A stretch of DNA of 64,000 bases. Source: Tridacna crocea. Lineage: Eukaryota; Mollusca; Bivalvia; Cardiida; Cardiidae. Below the pieces are notes generated by a model. That model made no database searches, had not been told where the DNA came from, and worked only from the letters and a program-made list of their open reading frames with translations. Numbering within the stretch: the first letter of the stretch is position 1; each line of letters starts with the position of its first letter. Positions 45,988 to 57,528 of the stretch are shown one piece after another. Both the position numbers and the translations under genes were made by a program. The stretch is taken from positions 17,803,290-17,867,289 of the forward strand of contig OX031061.1 of NCBI GenBank assembly GCA_943736015.1, given 5' to 3'.

Positions 45988-47198
45988 GTGTCATATGACA
46001 TATCTGTGACCAATACCATTTAGCAGGGGCACCAATATCTCTGACACACATATTTCTAGTGTTCACTAAGGCTTGTGTGCATCCGAATATTTCCGGTCCA
46101 TAACTTCTACAATTGTGGATGGATTTCAAAATAATTTGGTACAATTGACCTCCATCACGGTTAGATGTGCCATTTGAAACATCTGTTCAAGTAGGTTCAA
46201 GATCAAGGCCCCATTGAAGGCCAATTTTTCGTCCGAACCATAACTCCTACATTTTTGGATAGATTCCGATATAAATTAGCATAATGCATTGTTCTCCATC
46301 ATGAGTAGAAGTTCCCTTTGAAACATTAATTCAGGTCCAGGGTCTAGGTCAAGCTTGAGAGTCAAGTGTTCGCTGGCTTGACACAAGTTGTCCTTGGATA
46401 ACGATTATGAATTAGGATTAAAGTCTTTTTATATTATGTAGATATAAGTATCGAAGCTCAAGTCACTGTGACTTGTCCGTAAAATAGGCAAGTAAAATAG
46501 GAAAACCGAGCCTAATCGTTTTCCCAAAACAATCCAACCTTTTCACAGTATTTTTTTATTGAGAAAATATTTTGGCTAAAAGAGAATTCGCTTGTAACAA
46601 GCAATTCCTCCCAATTTCCCCGAAATCTTACTTTTCAATATACCCGAAGAACTACTTCGGATTTTCATCTACAACTTCTTTCAAATATGGCCAGTTCAAA
46701 ATTTCGTCGGGAAGGTAGAGACAACATGACCAACTGCCGTATCACTCCAATCTTTATTATTCATTACATTTCACCTTGATATCTATCTTATATGTATTTT
46801 CATTGAAATCAATAAAAATAAATATGTTCTTGCGTCATAAATGTAAAAAATAGCGTCATTCAGGACTACAAGACATCACATGTCTCAGAAAATTCAGATA
46901 ACCAAATTTGGTATTGCACCGATTGAATACGGTTCAATTTTGACTTGGGATTGTTTACAAGCACGACAAATTACTAAGTATTCTAAGCCATTATCAAGCA
47001 CCGCATAACTGTGAGCACATACCTAGCTCTGGCTTAATTAGTTTCTGGCTGATGCTTTCTAGTATCAGTTCAAAATTTCCTGATAAAACAAAGAATTCCA
47101 GGGGCTTAGTGGAATCCGCTTGTATCCCTGTCGTCTACCTGTTTGTATTAATTAAAATTGACCTCATGTGTTGTTTCGTATCCTCAATTTCCTGGCCT
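45216..47198. mobile_element. 2-kb insertion private to unit 2
   Basis: Unit 1 reads through 'cccattttttattccggggc' (37,134 on), while unit 2 breaks at 45,215 and resumes near 47,219. The insert starts AGGCCAGGGAAT and has an inverted ATTTCCTGGCCT at about 47,187-47,198. Inside are a 68-aa ORF (45,244-45,450) I do not recognise, 'gagaaatcgtcccc' repeats (45,810-45,915), a (TC)n tract (45,954-45,983) and a diverged unit of the 6.6-kb tandem family. The 21 bp between 47,199 and the resumption are unexplained. Confidence 0.55.
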
Positions 47199-47278
47199 TC
47201 AGTACTATCAGTACTTTGATTTATTCAGGGGCACAAAAAGATTAATTGAAGCGACATTGGAGCATCATAAATTTTTGT

Positions 47279-48873
47279 AGCTCACCTTAGCACAAAGTGC
47301 TAAAGGTGAGCTATTGTGATCGCCATATGTATGTCGTCCTTCGTCCGTGAACAATTTCCTTAAACATCTTCTTCTCCTAAACCAGTGGGCCAATCTTGAT
47401 GGAACTTGGCAGGGATGTTCCTCGGGTAAAGCTCTACCAAAAATGTTCAAAGAATTGAATTCCACCTATAACTCTGGTTGCCGTGGCAACAAAAAGGAAA
47501 AGCATACAAAATTTTTGAAAATCTTCTCCTCTGAAATTAGAAGGCGTAGAGCTTTGATATTTAGCATGTGGCAACTCCTAGTGGAGTTCTACCAAGTGTG
47601 CTCAAATTATGTCCCTGGGGTCACAACTGGCCCCGGGGTCACAAATTTGAGCATCGGAGGAAAGAAGGAAAACTTTAAAAATCTTCTCTGATGAAAGTTG
47701 ATGGCGTAGAGCTTTGATATTTGATACGTAGCATCTCCTAGTTAGACCGCTACAACGTTTGTTCAAATGATGCCACTGGGGTCAAAACTTGCCCAGCCCC
47801 GGGGGTCACAAGTTTGAGCATCGGAACAAAGAAGGAAAACTTTAAATATCTTCTTCTCTGAAACTAAAAAGAGTAGAGCTTTGATACTTGGTCTTTGGCA
47901 TCTCCTAGTAGACCTTTACTTAGTTTGTTCAAATGATGCCCCCCTGGGATTAAAACTGGCCCAGCCCCGGGGGTCACAAGTTTGAGCATAGGAACAAAGA
48001 AGGAAAACTTTAAAAATGTTCTCTGAAACTAGATGGCGTAGAGCTTTGACATTTGGTATGTGGCATTTACCAGTGGACCTCTACCAAGTTTGTTCAAATG
48101 ATGCCCCTTGGGTTAAAACTGGCCCACCCCGGGGGACACAAGTTTGAGCAAAGGAACAAAGAAGGAAAACTTTATAAAATTTTCTCCTCTGAAACTTGAA
48201 GGTGTAGAACTTTGATATTTGGTATGTAGCATCTCCTAGTAGACCTCTACCAAGTTTGTTCACACGATGCCCTTTGGGTCAAAACTGGCTCCGCCCAGGG
48301 GTTACAAGTTCAAACATAGGAACAAAGAACGGAAAAAAATTAATATTCTTCTTCTCAAAAACTAAAAAGCATAGAGTTTTGACAATTGGTATGTAGCATC
48401 TCCTAGTGGATCTCTACCAAGTTTGTTCATATGATGCCCCTGAGGTCAAAACTGGCCAAGCCCCGGGGTCATAAGTTCGAAGACAGGAACAAAGAAGGAA
48501 ACTTTAAAAAAGTTCTCTGAAACTTGATGGTGTAGAGCTTTGATATTTGGTATGTAGCATCTTTTAGTGGACCTCTTCCAAGTTTGTTCATCTGATGCCC
48601 CTGGGGTCAAACCCAGGGGGTCAAATGTTCGAAAATAGGAACAATGAAAGAAAACTTCAAAATTCTTCTTCTCTAAAACTAGAAGGTGTAGACCTTTAAC
48701 TTTTGGCATGTAGCAATTCCTAGTGGACTTCTACCAAGTTTGTTCATATTATGCCCTTAGGGTCAAAACTGGCCCTGCCCCGGGGGTCACAGGTTCGTTT
48801 AAAGTTTATCACATAAACATAAGGGAAAAAGCTATTATCTCAGGTGAGCGCTCCAGAGCCATTGAACCTCTTG
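47279..48873 (+). mobile_element. AGCTCACC-family element, 1.6 kb
   Basis: Head AGCTCACCTTAGCACAAAGT with hairpin tail 'gctaaaggtgagct'; end 'caggtgagcgctccagagcc' through CCTCTTG. The interior is about eight diverged units of about 180 bp ('gtagagctttgatatttgg', 'caaaactggcc'). Minus-strand ORFs (48,081-48,263; 48,446-48,709) come from the array. Confidence 0.75.
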
Positions 48874-50241
48874 TTTATCGAGAAGTCATGTAATCATTAA
48901 CCCATTACAACATGATACCATCTTAAAATAATGATGCCAAGGAAGTGGGCTTTTGAAAACATTGTGGAAAGAAGACAAAAGGCTAGAAATAATAATTTTC
49001 ACCTTTAATTTAATAACACCATCTGTAAATTAATTCAGTCCAGATCTGTGTACATTTTTGAAAATTGGTAAAGAACCCTTTTCCCGAACAATTCCCGGTT
49101 TTAATGACCTAAGAAAAGACCCTTTGAAAACATTGTGTAATGTTTCTGACCATCACAAAGTAAATTTATATTTTTGAATCACAATGAATTTGTCGCCTGC
49201 AAAATGTTTCAAAGAAAGCAAGTCTAAAATTTTGTTGTTTGGTAAGGAATAAAGACTTTAACCTATTTGCACCATTCTGTTTCTAACGGGTAGTGTTGGA
49301 TCAGAATGTGTTGCAGTTTGATCATGTTCTATAAAATGTGATATCTCATTCCATAGAGCCTTTAGCAACAAGAAATATTGTGGAAAAAAAGTGAACAACA
49401 CAGTTTTGTCCTCACGGATGCTATTGTTAGTATTGTTTTGGCAAACAATATGGATCAAGATCAGCCTTCAATGGACAGGTGGTCCAAGCTGAGCTTGTCT
49501 ATTCAGTTTATAGATCAGTACACTCTATTTATAATTTCTAAATTCTTAAACAAATAATCCTCTGTTGTTTTAACAACCTTGACCAAAAAGTTTTTGAAAA
49601 CATTGTGGGAAAAGAAGAGAATGCTGAAAACGTTAGTAAGATCTAGTCTCACATCTGTAAGAATTTTCAATTTAACTCATTACCAAACGATAAAATTTTA
49701 GAATTATCCAGTTCGAAATCATTTGCAGATTACAGAAGAAAAATTACTGAAAAAAAAAAAAAAGAAATTTGTTCTGGGAATGGTAGAAAACATTGTGGGA
49801 AAAGGAGAAAATGCTGGTTACCAGCATTTTTTCCTTTTCCCACAATGTTTTCAAAAGGCTTCCTTCTCAGGGTCGTCAAAAGTAGGGATTGTGTGGTAAA
49901 GGATTAAACAAGTCTAAAAATTTGCCGTTTTTGTAAATATTTATAATGCATATGTTTATTTCTTCATACTTTTGAGACAATGACACAGTATAATGTTACT
50001 GATGGTTTATAACACAACGCATATAACTCCTAAATGTTTTTGACGTTATAAGCTATAACCGTGCAGGTCTGCTTCATGCTTCCACACTTGAATGTACTTT
50101 CAACTTAAGCAAGTCTGAAATTTTGCCAATTTGGTAAATATTCAAAATACATATGTTTATTTTTTCATATTTTTCAGACATGACACAGCTTCATGTACCA
50201 TTCTTTAACACAACGTAGACATAAAATTCCTAAGTGTTTTT
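48874..50241 (+). other. Unit 2 intron block, first copy of an internal duplication
   Basis: Corresponds to unit 1 at about 37,205-38,125. Contains a decayed version of the 37,625 ORF (acceptor changed to 'ctaacggg') and a MITE at 49,672-49,907 that unit 1 lacks. About 150 bp ('aagtctgaaattttgcc') is repeated at 49,910 and 50,110. Confidence 0.6.
49672..49907. repeat. TTAA-type MITE inserted in unit 2
   Basis: TTAA at 49,672-49,675 and 49,904-49,907; core with a single change (TTTTTTCC). Not present at the matching site of unit 1. Confidence 0.8.
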
Positions 50242-52154
50242 AGCTCACCTTAGCACAAAGTGCAAGAGGTGAGCTTTTGTGATCGCCCAATATCCCGCCG
50301 TCAACAATTTCTTTAAACATCTTTTCCTCCTAAACCACTGGGCCAATCTTCATGAAACTTGGCAGGAATGTTCCTTTGTTCAAAGAATTCAATTCCACCC
50401 ATAACTCTGGTTGCCATAGCAACAAAACGAAAAAAATAAAACCCCCGAAATTTCTGAAAATCTTCTCCTCTGAAACTAGCAGGGGTAGAGCTTTGATATT
50501 TGGTGTGTAGCATCTCCCAATGGACCTCTACCAAGTTTGTTCAAATTATGCCCCTAGGGTCAAAACTGGCCCCGCCCCGGGGGATAACGCGTTTTAGCGC
50601 GTTTGAGCATAGGAACAAAGAAGGAAAACTTTAAAAATCTTCTCCTCTGAAACCTGAAGGGGTAGAGCTTTGATATCTGGTATGTAGCATCTCCTAGTGG
50701 ACCTTTACCAAGTTTGTTCAAATTATGTCCCTGGGGTCAAAACTGGCCCCACCCCAGGGGTCACAAGTTTGAGCATAGGAACAAAGATGGAAAAGTTTAA
50801 AAATCTTCTCTTCTGAAACTTGAAGGCGTAGAGCTTTGATATTTAGTATGTGACATCTCCTAGTAGACCTCTACCAATTTTGTTCAAATTATGCCCCTGG
50901 GGTCAAAACTGGCCCCACCCCGGGGGTCACAAATTTGAGCATTGGAACAAAGAAGGAAAACTTTAGAAATCTTCTCCTCTGAAACTTGAAGGCTTAGGGC
51001 TTTGATATTTAATATGTGGCATCTCCTAGTGGACCTCTACCAAGTTTATTCAAATTATGTCCCTGGGGTCAAAACTGGCCCTACCCCGGGGATCAAAAAT
51101 TTGAGCATAGGAACAAAGAAGGAAAACTTTAAAATTCTTTTCCTCAGAAACTAGAAAGCATAGAGCTTTGATATTTGGTCTGTTTTTTATCTCCTAGTGG
51201 ACCTCTACCAAGTTTATTCAAATAATGTTCCTAGGGTCAAATCCGGCCCCACCCCGGGGGTCACTAGTTTGAGCATAGGAACAAAGAAGGAAAACTTTAA
51301 ATTTCTTCTTCTCTTTAAATAGATGGCATAGAGCTTTGATATTTGGTATGTGGCATCTCCTAGTGGACGTCTACCAAGTTTGTTCAAATCCTGCCCGTGG
51401 GGTCACAAGTTCGAACATAGGAACAATGAAAGAAAATTTTAAGATTCTTCTTTTCTATAACTAGAAGGCATAGAGCTATGATATTTGGCATGTAGCAACT
51501 CCTAGTGGATCTCTACCAAGTTTGTTCATATTGTGCCTTTGGGGTAAAAACTGGCCCTGCCTCGGGAGGAAAACTTTAGAAATCTTCTCTGAAACTTGAA
51601 GGTGCAGAGCTTTGATATTTGGTATGCAGAATCTTCTAGTGGACCTCTACCAAGTTTGGCCATATGATGTCCCTGGCGTTTAAACCGGCCCTACCCCGGA
51701 GGTCACAGGTTGGAACATAGGAACATAGGAACAAAGAAGGAAAATTTTAAATTTCTTTTTCTCTCAAACGGGAAGATGTAGAGCCTTGATACTTGGTATG
51801 TAGCATCTTTGAGTGGACCTCTAGCAAGTTTGTTCCAAGGATGCTGCTTTGGTTAAAACTGATCCAGCCCCAGGGACCACAAGTTCGAACATAGGACAAA
51901 AAAGGAAAATGTAAAATTCTTCTTTGAAACTGGAAGGTGTAGAGCTTTATGATATTTGATTGCCCTATGTCCGGCGTCTGTCGCCCGTCAACAATTTCTT
52001 TAAACATCTTCTTCTCCTAACCCAGTGGGCCAATCTTGATGCAACTTGGTAGGGATGTTCCTTGGGTGAAGCTTTACCAAAGTTGCTCAAAGAATTGATA
52101 TTTCACTCATAAGCTATAGTCTAAGGTGAGCGTTCCAGGGCAATGTCCATCTTG
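50242..52154 (+). mobile_element. AGCTCACC-family element, 1.9 kb
   Basis: Inserted in 'aagtgttttt|ttgaaatt', with uninterrupted versions at about 38,121 and 53,449. About ten units of about 180 bp. At 51,957-52,085 the head sequence ('gccctatgtccggcgtctgt') occurs a second time, so two elements have recombined. The ending is CATCTTG instead of CCTCTTG. Confidence 0.75.
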
Positions 52155-52184
52155 TTGAAATTATTAGCTATAATTTTTTGGGGG

Positions 52185-53694
52185 GTCGAGAAGTCATGTA
52201 ATCATTAACCCTTTACAACATGATACCATCTTAAAATAATGATGCCGAGGAAGCGGGCTTTTGAAAACATTGTGGAACTAGGACAAAATGCTAGACTAAT
52301 AATGTTCTCCTTTAATTCAATAACACCATCTGCAAATTAATTCAGTCCAGATGTCTACACTTTTGTAAATTGGTAAGGAATTAATCCTTTTCCGAACAAT
52401 CCCCGGATTTAATGTCCTGAGAAAAGACCCTTTGAAAAACTTATGCTTTGTTTCTATCCGTCAAAAAGTGCATTTATATTTTTGAGCCACAATTGATTTG
52501 TTACCTACAAAAACTTTCAAAGAGAGCGAGTATAAAATTTTGTTGCTTGGTAAAGATTTAAGAATCTAATAAATTTGCACCAGAGACATTTTGTTTCTAA
52601 CAGAGAGTGTTGGATCAGAATGTGTTGCAGTTTGATCATGGTCTATACAGCGTGATATCTCATTCCATAGAGCATTTAGCAACAAATGATATTGTGACTA
52701 AAAAAAGTTTCGTCCTCACAGATGGCAGATCATCTTCGCGAGCCAAGTTTACGATCCCTACGTGGATCTTACCTTGGCTGATTGAGCCCGATTTCGAGAT
52801 TCCTGCGATGCGCCCTCTGTTGGATGCTAGTTATTACACCCTTTACATCATATTTCTAAAAGCCAATGAAATATCCTTTTACAAACCGCTTACGAATACA
52901 CATGAAGCGATAAGCAGACTAGTACCACTTGGGTTTCCATGTAACTTACCTTCTATTCGAAAAGTAGCCACCTTGTTCTGTTTTTATCAAAGATGAAGTG
53001 CTACTAGCGATTTCATTCGTTGCAGCTAGAGCTGGCTGCATCCAATGAAAATGCGTATCGGGGGAATGTAAAAATCAAGCTTGATCCACCAAGGGTAGAG
53101 TAACGTAGTGAATAGTCAGCCTTGTCTTGCGAAGATGATGGCAGATATGAAATTAGTATTGTTTTGGCAAATACTGTGGATCAAGTCTGTTCAGTTTATA
53201 GAGGAGTATAATTTTTAAATCCTTTAGCAAACAATCCCCAATGACCACACAGCTTTTGAAAACACTGTGGGAGACGGAGAAAATGCTGTTAACAAATATA
53301 AGTACGATTTAGTTTCAACTTCAGCAAGTCTGAAATTTTGCCATTTTAATAAATATTTAAAATACATATGTTTATTGTTTCATACTTTTCAGACATGACG
53401 TAGTTATATGTAGCATTTTTTTAACACAAAGTAGACATAAAATTCCTAAGTGTTTTTGAAATTATTAACTATAACCGTGCAAGTCTGTTTCATGCTGAAG
53501 AAAATGCTTTGTTTTATAACGTCCTATATAAATTTTTGTACCAAAAAGTGACAATCAATGCAAGTCGTTGTTTTCCATGCATTTACATATAATTATAATT
53601 TTCCTTCCATTGTAGCCTGTGAATATGTACGAATTTGCATTTTCATGCAGAATAAAGTGCCATGTTATGTTATGTGTCATCTTATGGATTTCAG
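52185..53694 (+). other. Unit 2 intron, second copy of the internal duplication
   Basis: Restarts at 'gtcgagaagtcatgtaatca', equivalent to 37,205 and 48,880, and runs to the lustrin exon. Contains the element at 52,731-53,137. The 129-aa ORF at 52,607-52,996 is chimeric between host intron and that insertion. Confidence 0.6.
52731..53137. mobile_element. 407-bp Mutator-like MITE with 9-bp target duplication
   Basis: ATGGCAGAT flanks both sides (52,722-52,730; 53,138-53,146). The ends CATCTTCGCGAGCCAAG and, inverted, CATCTTCGCAAGACAAG match over 15 of 17 bases. Unit 1 shows the empty site at about 37,752-37,765 with one copy of the duplication. Confidence 0.85.
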
Positions 53695-53826
53695 TGTGCC
53701 CGAATGGAAATTCACCACTTCCAGATGCTAAGTGTGATGATCTTTCCATTTGTCCAGATGGCTATTTTTGTGACACCTCCAACAATCCTTTAGCTACACC
53801 CAATCAGATTGGAATCTGCTGCAAAG
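53695..53826 (+). CDS. Lustrin-type cysteine module exon of unit 2
   Basis: A 132-nt exon between acceptor tggatttcag and donor AAAG|GTATGA, phase 1 at both ends. It encodes CPNGNSPLPDAKCDD, SICPDGYFCDTSNNP and IGICCK. Compared with the unit 1 exon (38,367) the module differs by N/D, V/A and I/F while all six cysteines are kept, and the codons differ little, so the duplication is fairly recent. Together with 41,592 it forms the second VWC-lustrin pair of the gene. A perfect GA microsatellite starts five bases into the intron. Confidence 0.75.
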
Positions 53827-53827
53827 G

Positions 53828-53830
<3 letters not shown>

Positions 53831-53873
<43 letters not shown>
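53831..53873 (+). repeat. GA microsatellite at splice donor
   Basis: Perfect (GA)n of 43 bp beginning right after the donor GTAT. Confidence 0.95.
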
Positions 53874-53876
<3 letters not shown>

Positions 53877-55832
53877 GTTTAGTAAAAACTCGGGTATAGA
53901 GGCCATATGTATAGTCAAAAACAGTCAGATCTAGGGTTAGTCAGAATGTTTGTCTTCATAACATCTCATCTTTGAAAATGAGTTATGTAGGGTAAAAAAT
54001 AGGTTATTGGGTCAAATCTTTGAAAACCTTTGCAAATACAAGATTATTTCTCAGAAAAATCTGAATCGGGTCAAGACCAGTTGAAGAGAAGGCCACTGAG
54101 TGTCATCTGTGAGAATCCTATATCCTTATGTATGCTGTAGAGGCCACGATTCTAGTTTAATACTCATCAAAGTTTAATAGATTTTTTTTACGGTATTTCA
54201 GACTTGTTTAAAAATGGAACACCTTAGGTCCAAAAGTAGATCAACAAATCTTTGGAAAACTTTGTGCATACCCTACAGGCCACATTTGCATTATTATTCT
54301 ATATTACGTAGAATGTTTGCCTTGATGATATTGCATTTTTAGTTGAAAAATACATTATGTCAGGTCAAAACTAAGTCATTGGAACTGCTTTTTGAAAAAA
54401 AAAATGTATATTGTAGAAGCCACATTTTCAATCTAATGCACTTGAAAGTTGGCCAGAGGAACTGTCCTGATGCTTTCTCAGATGATTTCTAAACTTAATT
54501 ATATCATATCTCAAAAAGTTGGTCTTTGAGTTAAATGTGTTAACAAAGTTGTGAAGACACTTGAAGCCAATTTTTATTCCAGTCCTCAAGAAAGGAGGTC
54601 AAGTTGTTTTCTTGATGATGTCTCAGACGAGTTCCAAATCGGGTCTGAAAGTATGTCACAGGGACAATCTCTGAAGGCCAAATTTTCACTTTGATGCTCT
54701 TGAAACTTTACCAAACAACAAAATTTTAGACTGGTCCAAATTGAAAGGACTTGCAGACGACAAAATCAGCGTAATTCAAAAATTGAAATTTGTTTCCAGC
54801 AGGTTACTATCATTTTCTCCTTTTCCCAGAATGCTTTTAAAAGGTTTTTATCTCTATGTCGTTTAAACCAGGGTTGTTTGGTAAAGTGCTAAACTGAATG
54901 TTTTTCCTACTGTATAACCATAAACAATTTTAAAAATGGATCAGCCTGGTAAAAAACTTCAAGGCATTAGGACAAATCAGAGATAAACAGGGACTTTCAT
55001 ATTACGTTCCCAGAGGCATTATGCTTAGGGGAACAATTCAGTCCCTCTTGTTTGATAAATTCATCGAAATGAAATATTCGTATATGGTTAAGAATATTTT
55101 TTACCCAAAGAGGTACTATTTGTAATAAAAGATACTTTAAAAGACATTTTGGGAAACACACAAAATGCTGGTAACCAGGAAATTCTTAAATTGCCAAATT
55201 GTTTTACACACCCTCTCCAATTTATATTTTGAGCAATATATAATGCATGTATGAACTTTCAAATTGGAAAGGTCTAGAAATTTGAAATTTATTGTTTCCC
55301 AAGGTGTTAAGAACAAAATTACAAAGAAAGCTACTAAAACGTTTGGTCCTTTCTGTCTCAATTAATCCTTTACAAAACACTTTAATTTTCAATTATCCAG
55401 GAAAAGAGGCCTTTGAAAACATTTTGGGAGAAGGAGAAAATTCTGATACATGTAACTGTTTTCTTTCCTATCCCAATTTGATATTTAATCTGTTCACTGC
55501 AAATGTTTTCAATTAGAATTAGTCAAAATCGTTGTTGTACGGTACAGAGTTTACCAAATTTGATGTTTTTCATTACTCATCACTTACTTGAACTCTCTAC
55601 CACACCTACCTGAGTTTTAACTACGTTGAAAACAAAGGCATTTGAAAACATAATTTTCCCACAATGTTTTCTACCCTATCAAGTGCAGAAATCAACATTG
55701 ACGCAAAAGTTAATTTGTTGTTTGTTTCAGTTTCGTCCAGTCCAAAATTTTGTTGTTTGGTAAAGCGTTGAGCATGTGCCATTTGTCCATAGAATCCACC
55801 TTTGCATATTTAAATTTGTCAAATTCCATTAG
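53874..55832 (+). other. Intron between second and third lustrin-type exons
   Basis: Up to about 55,735 this is colinear with unit 1 (38,542-40,950). A partial MITE at about 54,712-54,893 is private to this copy. No exon recognised. Confidence 0.6.
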
Positions 55833-55970
55833 ATGAAGCTCCAAAATGTAAACCCGGCTTTATTGAACACCCGAGTGCAGTATGTGGAGGAATAGCTGGC
55901 TTGCTCTGTCCGACAGGCTATGATTGTGTGCAAAAAGGTATTGCTGGCGGTTTAGGTAGCTGTTGCAAAG
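55833..55970 (+). CDS. Third, divergent lustrin-type exon
   Basis: A 138-nt exon after acceptor attccattag and before donor AAAG|GTAATG, phase 1 at both ends (joined codon GAT). It encodes 46 codons with EAPKCKPGF, SAVCGG, LLCPTGYDCVQKG and GSCCK: six cysteines in the lustrin arrangement but with little identity to the two duplicated modules, so it predates their duplication. It lies just beyond the end of unit 2, in single-copy sequence. Confidence 0.7.
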
Positions 55971-56817
55971 GTAATGTTTATTTCACAATATTCTTTAGAA
56001 GTTTTAGGAAAATTAATCTGTGTCCTATGAAAAAACGATAGTTATTCGTTTCTGAAAGTTTTACTTTTGAGATAGAGTATAGGTTCATTGACTGCACATG
56101 TTATATTCTTTCAGGATTAGACCTGTCTACCATGACACATCACTATCCTGTACAGGAAAAATGTCAATAAGAAGGATGTAAACAAAAAACTCTGCCTGTA
56201 AAAATAGCCGGCAGAAAGTTGCTATCAATGATAAGTCTGTGGAAAAAATAAAACATGTTTATCGCCCATGATTTCCAAAAAAAAAAAAAAAAATTCTACA
56301 ATGGATTTTTTTTTGTAAAAATATCGTATTTTACTCAATCCTTTCATAGACTTTCTGGATATAGACGGGGGGAAAATAGGGATTTGTGCAACTGACTGCA
56401 AATTCTGCAAATTCTTTCAGTCTTGTTGAGTTTATTTTTTTTTATAGAGTTAATTTGGTTCACTAAACTTGAGGACCGTTGACAGTAGATGCATCAAAGG
56501 CAAGTTCAAGGTTAAAGTCACTGTTAATGAAAAGAAATGTGTGTGCTATGATTAGAAGAGGATGAATATACTGATTATGTACATTCTTATTTACGAACAA
56601 TGATTTAAGCGATGGTCCAATAAGGATAATGTCATATTTAAGTTTAACTCCAAATGGAAATGAGCTGAACATTGAAACTTGTCCATTTGATAGATGATGA
56701 TTAGAAAGATGACCCGTGTATGACTGTATACTTTGTGAGGAAATTAGACAGTGGTGAAAAATTGTGCACACGTGACACATGGATACAGCGACAAATTCGA
56801 TTGAGTTGTACTTTACT

Positions 56818-57047
56818 TTAACCCATTACCGCACAATCCCTACTTTTGACACCCCTGAGAAAGAAGCCTTTAGAAAACATTGTGGGAAGAGAAGAAAATG
56901 CTGGATACCAGCATTTTCTCTTTTTTCCACAATGTTTTCTGCTCTTCACAAAACAAATTTTAAATTTTCAGTCACTTTTATTTTGTTGTCTGCAAATGCT
57001 TTCGATTTGGAAAAGCCTAAAATATTATCGTTTGGTAATTGAGTTAA
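56818..57047. repeat. TTAA-type MITE in the following intron
   Basis: TTAA at 56,818-56,821 and 57,044-57,047, perfect outer arms, core with ATACC centre. The remaining intron (55,971-57,435) is AT-rich without recognised features. Confidence 0.8.
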
Positions 57048-57435
57048 AAGGGAGCTATAATCAGAGTTGGTACAAACATGCACCAGACTGAGCAAGGTGT
57101 CATTTTTTTAATGCGCCTTTACTTTTATTTAGAAGAATCAGGAACTCATTATCAGTAATAAAGTATACATAATCTGTAATGTATTTTGTTTGTTGCCGTT
57201 TTCATTCTTATACCATTAATTTTGTTTCAGAAATTTCTGAACAGATCTTATGTATTTGTTTTCAGGCTGAACTTATGCGAAATAAGTTTCATCCTTCTAC
57301 AACATTAAAACCTCCTTTTTTAAGAGTGTGGCCATTATGTTTTGTGCTGTCTCGTCTTGATTGTATTGTCCATAAACGCTGTGTTTTTTGTCTATGGTAC
57401 TAACGGAGCTAATGATCCTTCATCGTTTATTACAG

Positions 57436-57528
57436 TTAACTGTAAAGCTGTACCCTGCCCTAGAATAGTGGGCTGTGCGCCTGAGAACATTGTCACACCC
57501 CCTGGGCAGTGCTGTCCCATTTGTAGAG
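57436..57528 (+). CDS. VWC C-terminal-half exon
   Basis: A 93-nt exon with acceptor gtttattacag and donor GAG|GTAAGA, phase 1 at both ends. It encodes 31 codons including NCKAVPCPRIVGC and PPGQCCPICR, the typical ending of a VWC module (C..v.C......C.....pG.CCp.C). With the VWC-like N-terminal halves encoded upstream it could complete a VWC fold split over exons. A hydrophobic stretch in the same frame just upstream (57,342-57,420) resembles a signal peptide, but it lacks an ATG and is separated by the acceptor. Confidence 0.65.

Larger units (their letters stand above)
40950..55735 (+). repeat. Tandem segmental duplication, unit 2 (14.8 kb)
   Basis: Starts with 'aacacatttacgcataacaa', the same sequence that starts unit 1, and ends with a counterpart of unit 1's 3' end ('ctaccctatcaagtgcagaa' at about 55,670). 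It is larger than unit 1 because of insertions at 45,216-47,198, 47,279-48,873, 50,242-52,154 and 52,731-53,137, plus an internal duplication of the 37,205-38,150-equivalent segment (48,876-50,241 and 52,185 onward). Confidence 0.75.

Noticed and set aside
52607..52996. 129-codon ORF as a novel protein
   Set aside because: It spans the junction between intron sequence and a 407-bp MITE, so it is a chance chimera.
57342..57435. Hydrophobic N-terminus in frame with the VWC exon, suggesting a second gene start
   Set aside because: No ATG is in frame (it opens with TTG after an upstream stop), and a good acceptor immediately precedes the conserved module.
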